Positions 18,159-26,204 of a stretch of DNA of 64,000 nt are shown one piece after another. The notes below the pieces were generated by a model. It was not told the origin of the DNA and made no database searches. It saw only the letters and a list, made by a program, of their open reading frames with translations. The number at the start of each line of letters is the position of its first letter. Position 1 is the stretch's first letter. The translations under genes were made by a program, and so were the position numbers. This DNA comes from G963662905 sp963676725 (lineage in GTDB: Bacteria > Bacteroidota > Bacteroidia > Bacteroidales > WRLA01), in contig OY781463.1 of assembly GCA_963676725.1 (NCBI GenBank), positions 3,472,001 to 3,536,000 on the forward strand. The letters are read 5' to 3'.

Positions 18159-20282
18159 ATGAAAAAACTTCTCCTTCCATTAATTGTTGTTACTCTGCTG
18201 TTTTCAGCATGTACAAACGATAAGAATCAAAACAAAAAAACAATGGACAACCCATTTTACAGCGAATTTACAACCCCATTTGGCACTCCGGATTTCCGCA
18301 TCATAAAAGAGGAACATTTTGCCCCTGCCATTAAAAAAGGCATCGAAGAACAAAATGCAGAAATTGAAGCGATTATAAATAATGCAGAAATCGCTGATTT
18401 TGACAATACTATTGCGGCACTCGATTATAGCGGCGCTTTGCTCAACAAAACCACAAGTGTTTTCTATAACCTGCTTGAAGCCAATACCAACGATACAATA
18501 CAAGCCATCGCACGCGAATTGGCTCCTATCCTTTCGGCACATTCTGATGATATCAGCATGAACGAAAAGCTTTTCAAACGCATCAAAACAGTTTATCAGC
18601 AAAAAGACAAGCTTCAGCTAAGCCCGGAACAAAATACCCTATTGGAAGAAACATTTAAGTCTTTTGTTCGCGGTGGCGCAAACCTCAGCGAAGCAGATAA
18701 AGAAGAGTTGAAAAAAATCAATGGAGAGCTTTCGTTATTGAGCCTAAAATTTGGAGAAAACCAATTGGCTGAAACCAACAACTATAGTTTGGTTATTGAG
18801 AACGAAAAAGATCTTGCCGGTCTTCCAGAAGCGGTAATCAATGCTGCTGCCGATGCTGCAAAAGAACGAGGCATGGACGGGAAATGGGTCTTTACACTGC
18901 ATAAGCCCAGCCTGATCCCCTTTATTCAATATGCAGATAATAGGGATTTAAGGGAAAAATTGTTTAAAGCATACACGATGCGATGCAGCAATGGAAATGA
19001 AAACGACAACCGTGAAGTGCTTGCAAAAATGGCTGCCTTGCGTTATCAAAGAGCAAAACTGATGGGCTTTGAGAACCACGCTGCTTTTGTATTGGACGAA
19101 AACATGGCAAAAAAACCGGAAAATGTATACCATCGTCTCAACGAATTAATGGATGCTGCATTGCCAATGGCTGCTGAAGAAGCAGAGGTTTTGCAAAATA
19201 AAATCAATCAGGAAGGCAATACATTTAAACTAGAACCATGGGATTGGTGGTATTATGCAGAAAAAGTGCGCAAAGAAAAATACAATCTTGATGACGAAGC
19301 CCTCCGCCCCTATTTTGAATTAGAGCATGTGAAAAACGGCCTTTTTGATGTTGTGCATAAACTCTATGGCCTACAAATTGAAGAACGCACAGACATCCCT
19401 GTATATCAAGATGATGTTAAGGTTTACGAAATAAAAGAAGCCAATGGGGATCATATAGGAATTGTATTTATGGATTTCTATACCCGTCCTGAAAAAGGAA
19501 GTGGCGCGTGGATGGACGCCTTCCGCAAGCAAATGAAAAAAGACGGAAAAAATATTAGTCCGGTGATTATCAACTGCTTCAATTTCACAAAACCAGCCGC
19601 CGGAAAACCGGCATTATTAAATATGGATGAAGTAACCACTCTTTTCCATGAATTTGGTCATGGCCTGCACGGATTACTCTCTGATTGCACATATCCTGAG
19701 CTCAGTGGCACATCGGTAGCACGCGATTTTGTTGAACTGCCATCACAGATTCTGGAAAACTGGGCAACGCAGCCGGAGGTCATGAAATCCTATGCAAAGC
19801 ATTATGAAACTGGCGAAGTAATCCCTGACGAGCTGATCAATAAAATTGAAGAAAGCAGTCATTTTAACCAGGGCTTTACCATGGTTGAGTATTTATCGGC
19901 CGCATTGCTCGATATGGATTGGCACACAATCGAAAGTGCTGATTTGCAAGATGCAGATGCATTTGAAGCCGCTTCTATGAAAAAAATGCAAATGCCTGCA
20001 GAGGTTGTTGTTCGATACCGCAGTCCCTATTTCAGCCATATTTTTAATGGAGGATATTCTTCAGGCTACTACAGCTATGTTTGGGCAGAAATACTAGACG
20101 CAGATGCCTTCGAAGCCTTTAAAGAAAATGGGATTTTTGACCAAAAGACAGCAAAAGCATTTCGGGAGAATATTTTAGAAAAAGGAGGCAGCGAAGATCC
20201 AATGCAATTATATATCCGTTTTAGGGGCAAAGACGCTTCTTTGGAGCCTTTATTAAAGCGAAAAGGGATTATCAAAGGATAA
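18159..20282 (+). CDS. M3-family oligopeptidase / peptidyl-dipeptidase (Dcp-like), lipoprotein
   Basis: This is a zinc metallopeptidase of 707 residues. The signal sequence ends in a lipobox LFSAC with C18, so the mature enzyme is probably an envelope lipoprotein. HEFGH at 497-501 is the zinc motif and FVELPSQ about 25 residues later supplies the third ligand Glu. FxxPFxTPDF at the start of the mature chain and the C-terminal FSHIFNGGYSSGYYSYVWAE are typical of Dcp-type M3 enzymes, which cleave dipeptides from peptide C-termini. Lipidated Dcp homologues are common in Bacteroidota. It is transcribed alone between the mut terminator and gpmA. Confidence 0.92.
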   Translation: MKKLLLPLIVVTLLFSACTNDKNQNKKTMDNPFYSEFTTPFGTPDFRIIKEEHFAPAIKKGIEEQNAEIEAIINNAEIADFDNTIAALDYSGALLNKTTSVFYNLLEANTNDTIQAIARELAPILSAHSDDISMNEKLFKRIKTVYQQKDKLQLSPEQNTLLEETFKSFVRGGANLSEADKEELKKINGELSLLSLKFGENQLAETNNYSLVIENEKDLAGLPEAVINAAADAAKERGMDGKWVFTLHKPSLIPFIQYADNRDLREKLFKAYTMRCSNGNENDNREVLAKMAALRYQRAKLMGFENHAAFVLDENMAKKPENVYHRLNELMDAALPMAAEEAEVLQNKINQEGNTFKLEPWDWWYYAEKVRKEKYNLDDEALRPYFELEHVKNGLFDVVHKLYGLQIEERTDIPVYQDDVKVYEIKEANGDHIGIVFMDFYTRPEKGSGAWMDAFRKQMKKDGKNISPVIINCFNFTKPAAGKPALLNMDEVTTLFHEFGHGLHGLLSDCTYPELSGTSVARDFVELPSQILENWATQPEVMKSYAKHYETGEVIPDELINKIEESSHFNQGFTMVEYLSAALLDMDWHTIESADLQDADAFEAASMKKMQMPAEVVVRYRSPYFSHIFNGGYSSGYYSYVWAEILDADAFEAFKENGIFDQKTAKAFRENILEKGGSEDPMQLYIRFRGKDASLEPLLKRKGIIKG

Positions 20283-20332
20283 AGCTTCACTGAAACTTTA
20301 AACTGCGGTACAATTTTTTGCAATTTATAGAT

Positions 20333-20340
20333 TATCTTTG
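20333..20340 (+). promoter_or_regulatory. Candidate -7 box for gpmA
   Basis: TATCTTTG matches TAnnTTTG, 28 bp before the gpmA start. No well-placed -33 TTTG is seen. Confidence 0.4.
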
Positions 20341-20368
20341 CTGTGATTTACGGAAAAAATTTGGTAAT

Positions 20369-21115
20369 ATGTTGAAATTAGTATTGTTAAGACATGGTGA
20401 AAGCGTTTGGAACAAAGAAAACCGCTTCACCGGCTGGACAGATGTAGGTCTGTCAGAGAAGGGTGTGGAAGAAGCCAAAGAGGCTGGCCGTTTATTAAAA
20501 AAAGAAGGCTATTGTTTTAAAATGGCCTATACTTCTTTCCTAAAAAGAGCCATTAAAACTTTGTGGCTATCATTGGAAGAAATGGACCAGATGTGGATTC
20601 CAGTGGAGAAAAGCTGGCGCTTGAATGAAAAGCACTATGGCATGTTGCAAGGCCTGAACAAAGCCGAGACAGCAAAAAAATACGGCGACGAACAGGTTCT
20701 CATCTGGCGCCGTAGTTATGCTACACCACCATCCCCATTAGAAGAAGGCGATGAGCGTAGCCCACGCATCGACCCACGTTATAAGGATTTGCCCGCATCA
20801 GATGTTCCACTTACAGAAGCACTGAGCGATACAGTAGCGCGCATTGTTCCTTATTGGGAAAATGAAATCTCGAAATCTTTAAAAGATCAAGGACAAATTC
20901 TTGTGGCAGCGCACGGAAACAGCCTTCGTGGTATTGTGAAATACCTCAAAAATATGAGCGAAGAGGAAATCCTGAAGTTTAATATTCCAACAGGTATTCC
21001 TTATGTTTTTGAATTTGATGATGATTTAAACCTGCAAAAGGACTATTTCCTTGGCGATCCTGAAACTGTGAAAAAATTGATGGAGCAAGTAGCCAATCAA
21101 GGAAAATCAAAATAG
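20369..21115 (+). CDS. gpmA: 2,3-bisphosphoglycerate-dependent phosphoglycerate mutase
   Basis: This glycolytic enzyme interconverts 3- and 2-phosphoglycerate. Starting at ATG 20369 the protein has 248 residues, the normal length; the longer open frame from 20318 would add 17 unlikely residues. LVLLRHGESVWN puts the phospho-histidine at H9, followed by RFTGWTDVGLS, HYGMLQGLNKAE, RRSYATPPSPLE and AAHGNSLRG with the second active-site His. It is a single gene with its own promoter box, and a terminator-like hairpin lies behind it. Confidence 0.95.
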   Translation: MLKLVLLRHGESVWNKENRFTGWTDVGLSEKGVEEAKEAGRLLKKEGYCFKMAYTSFLKRAIKTLWLSLEEMDQMWIPVEKSWRLNEKHYGMLQGLNKAETAKKYGDEQVLIWRRSYATPPSPLEEGDERSPRIDPRYKDLPASDVPLTEALSDTVARIVPYWENEISKSLKDQGQILVAAHGNSLRGIVKYLKNMSEEEILKFNIPTGIPYVFEFDDDLNLQKDYFLGDPETVKKLMEQVANQGKSK

Positions 21116-21197
21116 TATTTATCTAGGATCATCGATTTTTCTTTCATTTAGCAAACAGACTGTTGAATTGATTGAACAAACAAAAAACTAAAATCAT

Positions 21198-21232
21198 TGC
21201 CGGAGTCTGCTAAAAGGACTCTGGCATTTTTT
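21198..21232 (+). terminator. Terminator-like hairpin ending two bases before the next start codon
   Basis: TGCCGGAGTC (21198-21207) pairs with GACTCTGGCA (21217-21226) with one G-U pair, then TTTTTT. It is a good intrinsic terminator for gpmA, but the next gene's ATG is at 21235, so the element also occupies the whole ribosome-binding region of that gene. Confidence 0.85.
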
Positions 21233-21234
21233 AT

Positions 21235-21948
21235 ATGGCACGCTGGATTATTCCCGACATACACGGATGTTTTAAGACCATGAGGGTCTTAATTGAAGAG
21301 CAGATTCGCCCTTCCCAAAGCGATGAATTGTTTTTCTTGGGCGATTATATTGATCGTGGACCATCATCCCGTATGGTGATCGAATACATTATGGCTCTTG
21401 AGGAAAAAAAATACAATATCCGCCTACTCAAAGGAAACCATGAAGCTTTTTGCGAGACGGTATATGATCAGGACAAAGAAAAAACTTGGCTTCAAAAATT
21501 AGCGCCAAAATCACAGCAATGGCACAACTGGATGAAGCAGGGCGGAAAGGAAACGCTGAAGAGTTATGGCATCAAACAAGTTGGGCAATTCCCTGAAGAG
21601 CATATTCAATGGATGAAAGAACTCGAGTACTATATTCTCCTTGAAGATTATATTCTCGTACATGCCGGCTTCAATTTTGTGCTTGATGATATATTTAAAG
21701 ACACACAATCGATGCTTTGGACTCGTGAATTCGTTGTAAATCCCAAGAAAACAGATCACAAAAAAATCATCCATGGCCATGTGCCGGTCAGTTTAGAAAC
21801 CATTCGGTATAATCTGGAAAAAGGAGAATACAACAGCATCGACCTGGATAATGGCGTTTATAAACGCGATACAGTAGGCTATGGGAATCTATGCGCCCTA
21901 GAACTAAACTCAATGAAGCTTCTTTTGCAACCAAATTGCGACATTTGA
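21235..21948 (+). CDS. PPP-type metallophosphatase (serine/threonine phosphatase or Ap4A hydrolase-like)
   Basis: The protein is a calcineurin-like phosphoesterase of 237 residues. PDIHG gives D8 and H10, FLGDYIDRGPSS and LKGNHEAF supply the remaining N-terminal metal ligands, and VHAGF and IHGHVPV the C-terminal histidines. The bacterial PPP family includes protein phosphatases and diadenosine tetraphosphatases, and the substrate is open. The first motif begins at residue 7, so the start at 21235 must be close to correct even though it directly follows a terminator-like hairpin. A K+ channel gene follows 14 bp downstream. Confidence 0.88.
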   Translation: MARWIIPDIHGCFKTMRVLIEEQIRPSQSDELFFLGDYIDRGPSSRMVIEYIMALEEKKYNIRLLKGNHEAFCETVYDQDKEKTWLQKLAPKSQQWHNWMKQGGKETLKSYGIKQVGQFPEEHIQWMKELEYYILLEDYILVHAGFNFVLDDIFKDTQSMLWTREFVVNPKKTDHKKIIHGHVPVSLETIRYNLEKGEYNSIDLDNGVYKRDTVGYGNLCALELNSMKLLLQPNCDI

Positions 21949-21962
21949 CGTAGAAAGTCATT

Positions 21963-23027
21963 ATGAAGCTGCACTTCCTCAAACCAATAGCAGAAAAAAA
22001 ATATCTTTTACTCGCGGCATTTACGCCAATTGTTCTGATTGCCCTATTGCTTTTATTCGAAAGTGGCGTTGAGGGTTCAGGCATTCAAACCCCTTTTGAT
22101 GCGGTTTGGTATATGTTTGTCACCCTATCTACTGTTGGTTATGGAGATTTAACCCCAGTAAGTATTGGCGGAAAAGTCATTGGGCTCATCTTCGTATTTA
22201 GCAGCATTGGTTTGCTTGGCTATTGGATTGGCAATGTAACATCAAACATCAATGAATATATGGAAAAAAAGAAACTGGGTTTTCTTGGAACCAATATGGA
22301 AAACCATACCATTGTGATTGGTTGGGACGATTTCGGGAATATGGTCACAGACCAGGTGGTGAAATCGGGAAATGAAGTCGCAGTAATTACAGATAATAAA
22401 GAACATATAGACATTATTAAGAGCACTTTTGAAGGCAAAAACGTATTTGCACTTTATACCGATTTCAATCTGTTTGAAAATCTAAAAAAAGTAAATATTG
22501 ATAAAGCATCCTCAGTTTTTCTGAATTTTCATGATGACACGGATGCATTGGTTTATTTTATCAATATTCGCAAGCAATATTCTCATTTAAAGTATGTTGT
22601 ATCGCTTAATAATTCAGCGCTGAAGCAAACATTTATTGCTGCCGGTGTTACTTTTGCCGTATCGAAAAACGAAATTGCCAGCAAATTAGTTGCCAGTTAT
22701 ATTTTCGAACCCGATGTTGCTTATATCACAGAAGACCTGATGTCAACAGCAATCAATGAATTTGACTACGATATCCTCGAATACAAAGTAATTGAAGGAA
22801 ACCCCTTTATTGGCAGGAGCTATCTTGATGTATTTATTGATCTAAAAAAGGATTTCAATTCAGTAATTATTGGGATAAGCCGTTTTAAAGAAGGAAGTTA
22901 CCAGCTACTCTATAATCCCAAACGCAGCCTGAAAATCAATGAGAACGACTTTATGGTCATTATTGCCAATGGTTTGGGAAAGAGTAAAATCGAAAAGATT
23001 TTTAAAGTACAGGAAGGGCGTTTCTAA
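21963..23027 (+). CDS. Potassium channel with cytoplasmic RCK/TrkA-N domain
   Basis: This is a two-TM K+ channel of 354 residues. TM1 is about 15-33, the pore helix and selectivity filter TVGYGD are at 57-62, and TM2 is about 68-88. Residues from about 111 form a TrkA-N Rossmann domain (TIVIGWDDFGN), although the usual GxGxxG is replaced by GWDDFG. A TrkA-C-like domain ends the protein. It belongs to the Kch/MthK type and should gate K+ flow in response to a cytoplasmic ligand. It is probably cotranscribed with the phosphatase, so the two may act together, but this is inference. Confidence 0.9.
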   Translation: MKLHFLKPIAEKKYLLLAAFTPIVLIALLLLFESGVEGSGIQTPFDAVWYMFVTLSTVGYGDLTPVSIGGKVIGLIFVFSSIGLLGYWIGNVTSNINEYMEKKKLGFLGTNMENHTIVIGWDDFGNMVTDQVVKSGNEVAVITDNKEHIDIIKSTFEGKNVFALYTDFNLFENLKKVNIDKASSVFLNFHDDTDALVYFINIRKQYSHLKYVVSLNNSALKQTFIAAGVTFAVSKNEIASKLVASYIFEPDVAYITEDLMSTAINEFDYDILEYKVIEGNPFIGRSYLDVFIDLKKDFNSVIIGISRFKEGSYQLLYNPKRSLKINENDFMVIIANGLGKSKIEKIFKVQEGRF

Positions 23028-23028
23028 G

Positions 23029-23058
23029 AAAAAACCCTGCTCCGAGAAGGGAACAGGG
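23029..23058 (-). terminator. Terminator for the minus-strand secreted-protein cluster
   Basis: CCCTG-c-TCC (23035-23043) pairs with GGA-a-CAGGG (inside 23050-23058), with one mismatch. Read on the minus strand it is followed by TTTTTT (23034-23029). It sits between the convergent K+ channel gene and the last gene of the cluster. Confidence 0.75.
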
Positions 23059-23071
23059 CAGCAATTTTGGC

Positions 23072-23881
23072 TCAAAATCCAATGTACAAAACATTATAAA
23101 CCCCCGCATCTATATATCCAAAAGGAATGATCGTTTTCTCTATATTTTGCTGTATTGTGTTTTTCATGCTTTCATAATTATCATAGCCTTCAATATACCA
23201 TGATTTTGCTGTTGTTGAAGGCACTTGCAAGAGCAAAGTATAATACCAGTTTCCATATAGAGTGATGCCCACAGGTATATAATTTTGGTCCAGATATGGT
23301 GAAATATCGTTGGACACATCCTGCAAGTCCTGTTCAGATTCGACGAGTTGCCATGCAGTAATTTGCGTATTCCCTTTAATGGAAACCACATAAAGCTGAT
23401 CCCCGTTGAAACCAATCCCCATTGGCGTAAGTCCTTGATTCTGTATTAAATCTGTAATGCCATTAGAAATAGCCTCAGCGCCACTAAAATAATCAACCGA
23501 CCATGCTTCCATTTGAAAAAGATCATAAGCCAGGTACATAATTTCCATGTCACCCTCAATAAATTGCAAACCCACAGGTGTGACGGCCCCGCTCATATCT
23601 TTTTCGATTTTCTGGGACAATTGTGGATCGCTGAGGCTGTAATCGTGAAAATAAAAAACAGAAGCGTATTCACGCTCCTCTGGTGTTGTGTTGTTTTTTG
23701 GTGTGTATTTCTCTTTTTGCGTTGGAGGAACAGGCAAACTTTGCTCATTGGCGTTCTGTTTGTTCTTGTTCATCTTTTTTAACAAACCATTTAAACCTTG
23801 AGCATTCACTCCATTTCCTGCCAACAGGCAAGCAAAAATGAATAAGATTGCATAAATAAGCTTTATTTTTTTCTGTATCAT
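23072..23881 (-). CDS. Exported protein with four ~48-residue repeats, function unknown
   Basis: I do not recognise a characterised family. A signal peptide (about 1-28, ending VNAQG) is followed by a polar linker and then four imperfect repeats beginning near residues 88, 135, 184 and 236. Each repeat has a helix-like start, then a P-[VMF]-G-[LIY] turn, an aromatic or Tyr-rich strand and, in the first three, a Trp near the end. Only the first three are complete; the fourth stops at the C-terminus IGF. The 269-residue protein is the last gene of a five-gene minus-strand cluster, 12 bp from its neighbour, with a terminator beyond. The short linker GLNGLLKK resembles linkers in the neighbouring proteins. 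Confidence 0.75.
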   Translation of the reverse strand: MIQKKIKLIYAILFIFACLLAGNGVNAQGLNGLLKKMNKNKQNANEQSLPVPPTQKEKYTPKNNTTPEEREYASVFYFHDYSLSDPQLSQKIEKDMSGAVTPVGLQFIEGDMEIMYLAYDLFQMEAWSVDYFSGAEAISNGITDLIQNQGLTPMGIGFNGDQLYVVSIKGNTQITAWQLVESEQDLQDVSNDISPYLDQNYIPVGITLYGNWYYTLLLQVPSTTAKSWYIEGYDNYESMKNTIQQNIEKTIIPFGYIDAGVYNVLYIGF

Positions 23882-23893
23882 AGTTTCGTATTT

Positions 23894-24910
23894 TTAATTC
23901 ACATCATCTCCATTAAAATCTTTTGGCGTGGGCAAGCTCAAATTAAATTTGCCTTCAATATTTCGACCATTCACAATGGCTTTGAAATGGCCTTTAATCC
24001 TACCGCCCATTTGATATTCAGTAATTTGCATTTCCCCGCTTGCAGAACCTCCCCTAACACTTAAGCCGTTTACCGTTGAAATATCAAAAACAGCTCCGGA
24101 GGAATTTCCACTGCTACTGCTATATGCAAATGTTCCTGTGCCCTTATGATTGCGCAAATAAGCTTCCAGCATCAGATGTCCATTGGCATCCAATCCCCTG
24201 ATAACCGTTACGGAATTCCATTTTATTGGATAGCTTCCGCTTTTGGAAAAATGGTATGTACCATTTCTATCACTCGATGAAATACGAACATAGTTTTCCC
24301 CTGCCGCAGCTGGAGTAGAATTCTGGGTCTGTTGGTCTTTTTTTTCAGCCAAATCACCTAATCCACCATGGGGATGATCGCTTTTTTTCAATCCTGAAGC
24401 AGAAATAACCTCAAAAGTATTCAATAGCTGATCGGCATCAGCTGCCCTCTGGTCGAACAATTCAGCAGGAATGACGGAAAAAATAAGATAGCCAATATTG
24501 TTTTGCACCAAAGAAACACTCACAACACCAACTTTAAGGCCATCGATTGTATTTGCATAAATTGCATAATAACAAGGCATTCCATTAAATTCATCGGGAC
24601 TAAGCTCCAAACGGCTAGCTCCTTCTGCCTGCATTCCCTCATCAAAAACAGTAGCGAGCATTTTGGCATCCACGCTCTGATCTACAGTAAAACTCCTGAT
24701 TTGTATGGCCACATTCCCATCAGCACTCAGTAGGTCTGCTATTTTATCCGAACCATCCATATAGGTTTCTTGCGTCCAAGTTGTTGGCACATTAATTTTA
24801 TAATGATGCTCATGATCAATGAGCCATTGGCCATGAGATAGTGTTGGCAATAACAGCAGCACCACACAAAAAAACCAAGCAAATAGATTTTTTAACTTTT
24901 TCATATTCAT
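23894..24910 (-). CDS. Exported protein: PsbP/DUF1795-like N-terminal domain plus beta-rich C-terminal module
   Basis: The protein has 338 residues, with a signal peptide (about 1-27, ending SHGQ) and a second possible start at the third residue. Residues about 30-170 resemble the N-terminal domain of the next two upstream genes (KINVPTTWTQETYMDGSDK against INIPPNWSQKSYMDGTDK), a fold reminiscent of PsbP/DUF1795. A Lys/Gly-rich linker (HPHGGLGDL) follows. Residues about 205-330 form a Gly/Ser-rich beta module whose end pattern GxIxGxFxA...IEGKF is like lipocalin-type or DUF6252-type domains. It is part of the modular secreted cluster. Substrate and partner are unknown. Confidence 0.75.
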   Translation of the reverse strand: MNMKKLKNLFAWFFCVVLLLLPTLSHGQWLIDHEHHYKINVPTTWTQETYMDGSDKIADLLSADGNVAIQIRSFTVDQSVDAKMLATVFDEGMQAEGASRLELSPDEFNGMPCYYAIYANTIDGLKVGVVSVSLVQNNIGYLIFSVIPAELFDQRAADADQLLNTFEVISASGLKKSDHPHGGLGDLAEKKDQQTQNSTPAAAGENYVRISSSDRNGTYHFSKSGSYPIKWNSVTVIRGLDANGHLMLEAYLRNHKGTGTFAYSSSSGNSSGAVFDISTVNGLSVRGGSASGEMQITEYQMGGRIKGHFKAIVNGRNIEGKFNLSLPTPKDFNGDDVN

Positions 24911-24931
24911 TGATTTATACTTAAAGTAAAA

Positions 24932-26164
24932 TTACTGTGTATTTTTCCTGAATTTAAATGTTAAGCCCCCGGCGGTATGACGAAGCAATTGATTTCCCTG
25001 AACTTCGTAAGTATCAGTAACTCCACCACCTTGATGCATGAGGGTCAGTTTATTTCCATTAAGCTTCCACGTGCCGCTATTCCCGCCTTCATAACCGGGT
25101 GAATCTTTTGGCTCATATTTTTCTGTATAGGTCCCATCCGAATGAATATCGATATAATGATAACGTACCAATCTTTGACCATCGGTTCTGCTAATAAAAT
25201 TATATCGCCCTGCAAAAGCATTGTTATTCCCTCCACCTTGATTGTTTTCTTGCGCCTGAACAGTAAAAGGAATACTTTGAATAATTTTACCTCCCATTTC
25301 AAAAACAACTTTATAATTGCCTACCGGCCATCCATTGTTTGGCTTTGAAATACTCACGACCCCTACGCCTCCATCAGCAGTAAAATTAAAAGCATCACGC
25401 AAAATTGTACGATTTTGTGGGATAAATATCCACGAAACAAAAAAATCCTCCTTTGTTTTTCCGCTATATTGCATTGCAGCAATTATTTCAGGGCTTTGAG
25501 GATGAAACTTATTGGTGACAGCAATTGGCAAATTCTGGGCATTGATCTGCTCGCAAAGCTGAATCTTATTAATTTTAAAGGGCATGCTATTTTTCTTCCC
25601 ATCCAGCCCGCCTGTTAAACCGCCCAAACCTTTTGGCTTTTTATCTTGATGCACCGATGGTGGCGTAAATCCGTCAATAGAAAAAGAGCGGGTAATTTGT
25701 TTTATTTCTGCTTCTTTTTGCTGCATCATATTGACGGGAATAATAGCCGTGAGCACATATCCTTTCCCATTTTGAATCGTATAAAAAGAGCTCATACCCA
25801 CTTCATTGCCTTCATAGTTCATCAGGTAAACGCCTTGTTTTCCAGGAATACCATTAGCCGAAGTATGATTTTGAAGCCCTTGTTTTTGAGTTCCGGCGGG
25901 CAACATATTTTGCTCATAAACCTGCACAAGCAAATCGAGCGTTAAACCCGGCATAGACTCAAAGGCACGCAATTGCACGGCAGCATTTTCGTCGGGGCTA
26001 TAGAAATCATAGACCTTATCGGTACCATCCATATAGGATTTTTGGCTCCAATTTGGTGGAATATTGATTGTAAAACCATATTGAATATCATGATGGAGCT
26101 GAGCAGATGCATTGACAAAAAGAAATAAAACTAAAAGGTTTAAAACGCCGGTTTTAATTTTCAT
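24932..26164 (-). CDS. Exported protein: PsbP-like domain + NNGWPxGxY module + lipocalin-like C-terminus
   Basis: The protein has 410 residues and a signal peptide ending near residue 21 (NASAQ). Residues about 24-190 are almost identical to the same region of the gene immediately upstream (two replacements in about 168 residues). After the linker KKPKGLGGLTGG, residues about 200-305 form a module ending KPNNGWPVGNYKV, homologous to the lipoprotein at 27511-27930. Residues about 320-408 look like a small lipocalin-type barrel (GTYTEKYEP, SGTWKLNGNKLTL). The DNA for the N-terminal part is one copy of a 497-bp duplicated block. No enzymatic motif is visible. Inference: a surface or periplasmic binding protein. 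Confidence 0.75.
   Translation of the reverse strand: MKIKTGVLNLLVLFLFVNASAQLHHDIQYGFTINIPPNWSQKSYMDGTDKVYDFYSPDENAAVQLRAFESMPGLTLDLLVQVYEQNMLPAGTQKQGLQNHTSANGIPGKQGVYLMNYEGNEVGMSSFYTIQNGKGYVLTAIIPVNMMQQKEAEIKQITRSFSIDGFTPPSVHQDKKPKGLGGLTGGLDGKKNSMPFKINKIQLCEQINAQNLPIAVTNKFHPQSPEIIAAMQYSGKTKEDFFVSWIFIPQNRTILRDAFNFTADGGVGVVSISKPNNGWPVGNYKVVFEMGGKIIQSIPFTVQAQENNQGGGNNNAFAGRYNFISRTDGQRLVRYHYIDIHSDGTYTEKYEPKDSPGYEGGNSGTWKLNGNKLTLMHQGGGVTDTYEVQGNQLLRHTAGGLTFKFRKNTQ
25596..26092. repeat. 497-bp duplicated block, copy 1
   Basis: This block matches 26914-27410 in the same orientation, with no length change and about 10 mismatches by manual comparison (about 98% identity). It encodes the constant N-terminal domain and linker of two neighbouring secreted proteins. 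Identity breaks off sharply at both ends. Confidence 0.9.
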
Positions 26165-26204
26165 GGGAATTAATATTTTTGGTTTTCATTCATTTCTATT
26201 TCAA

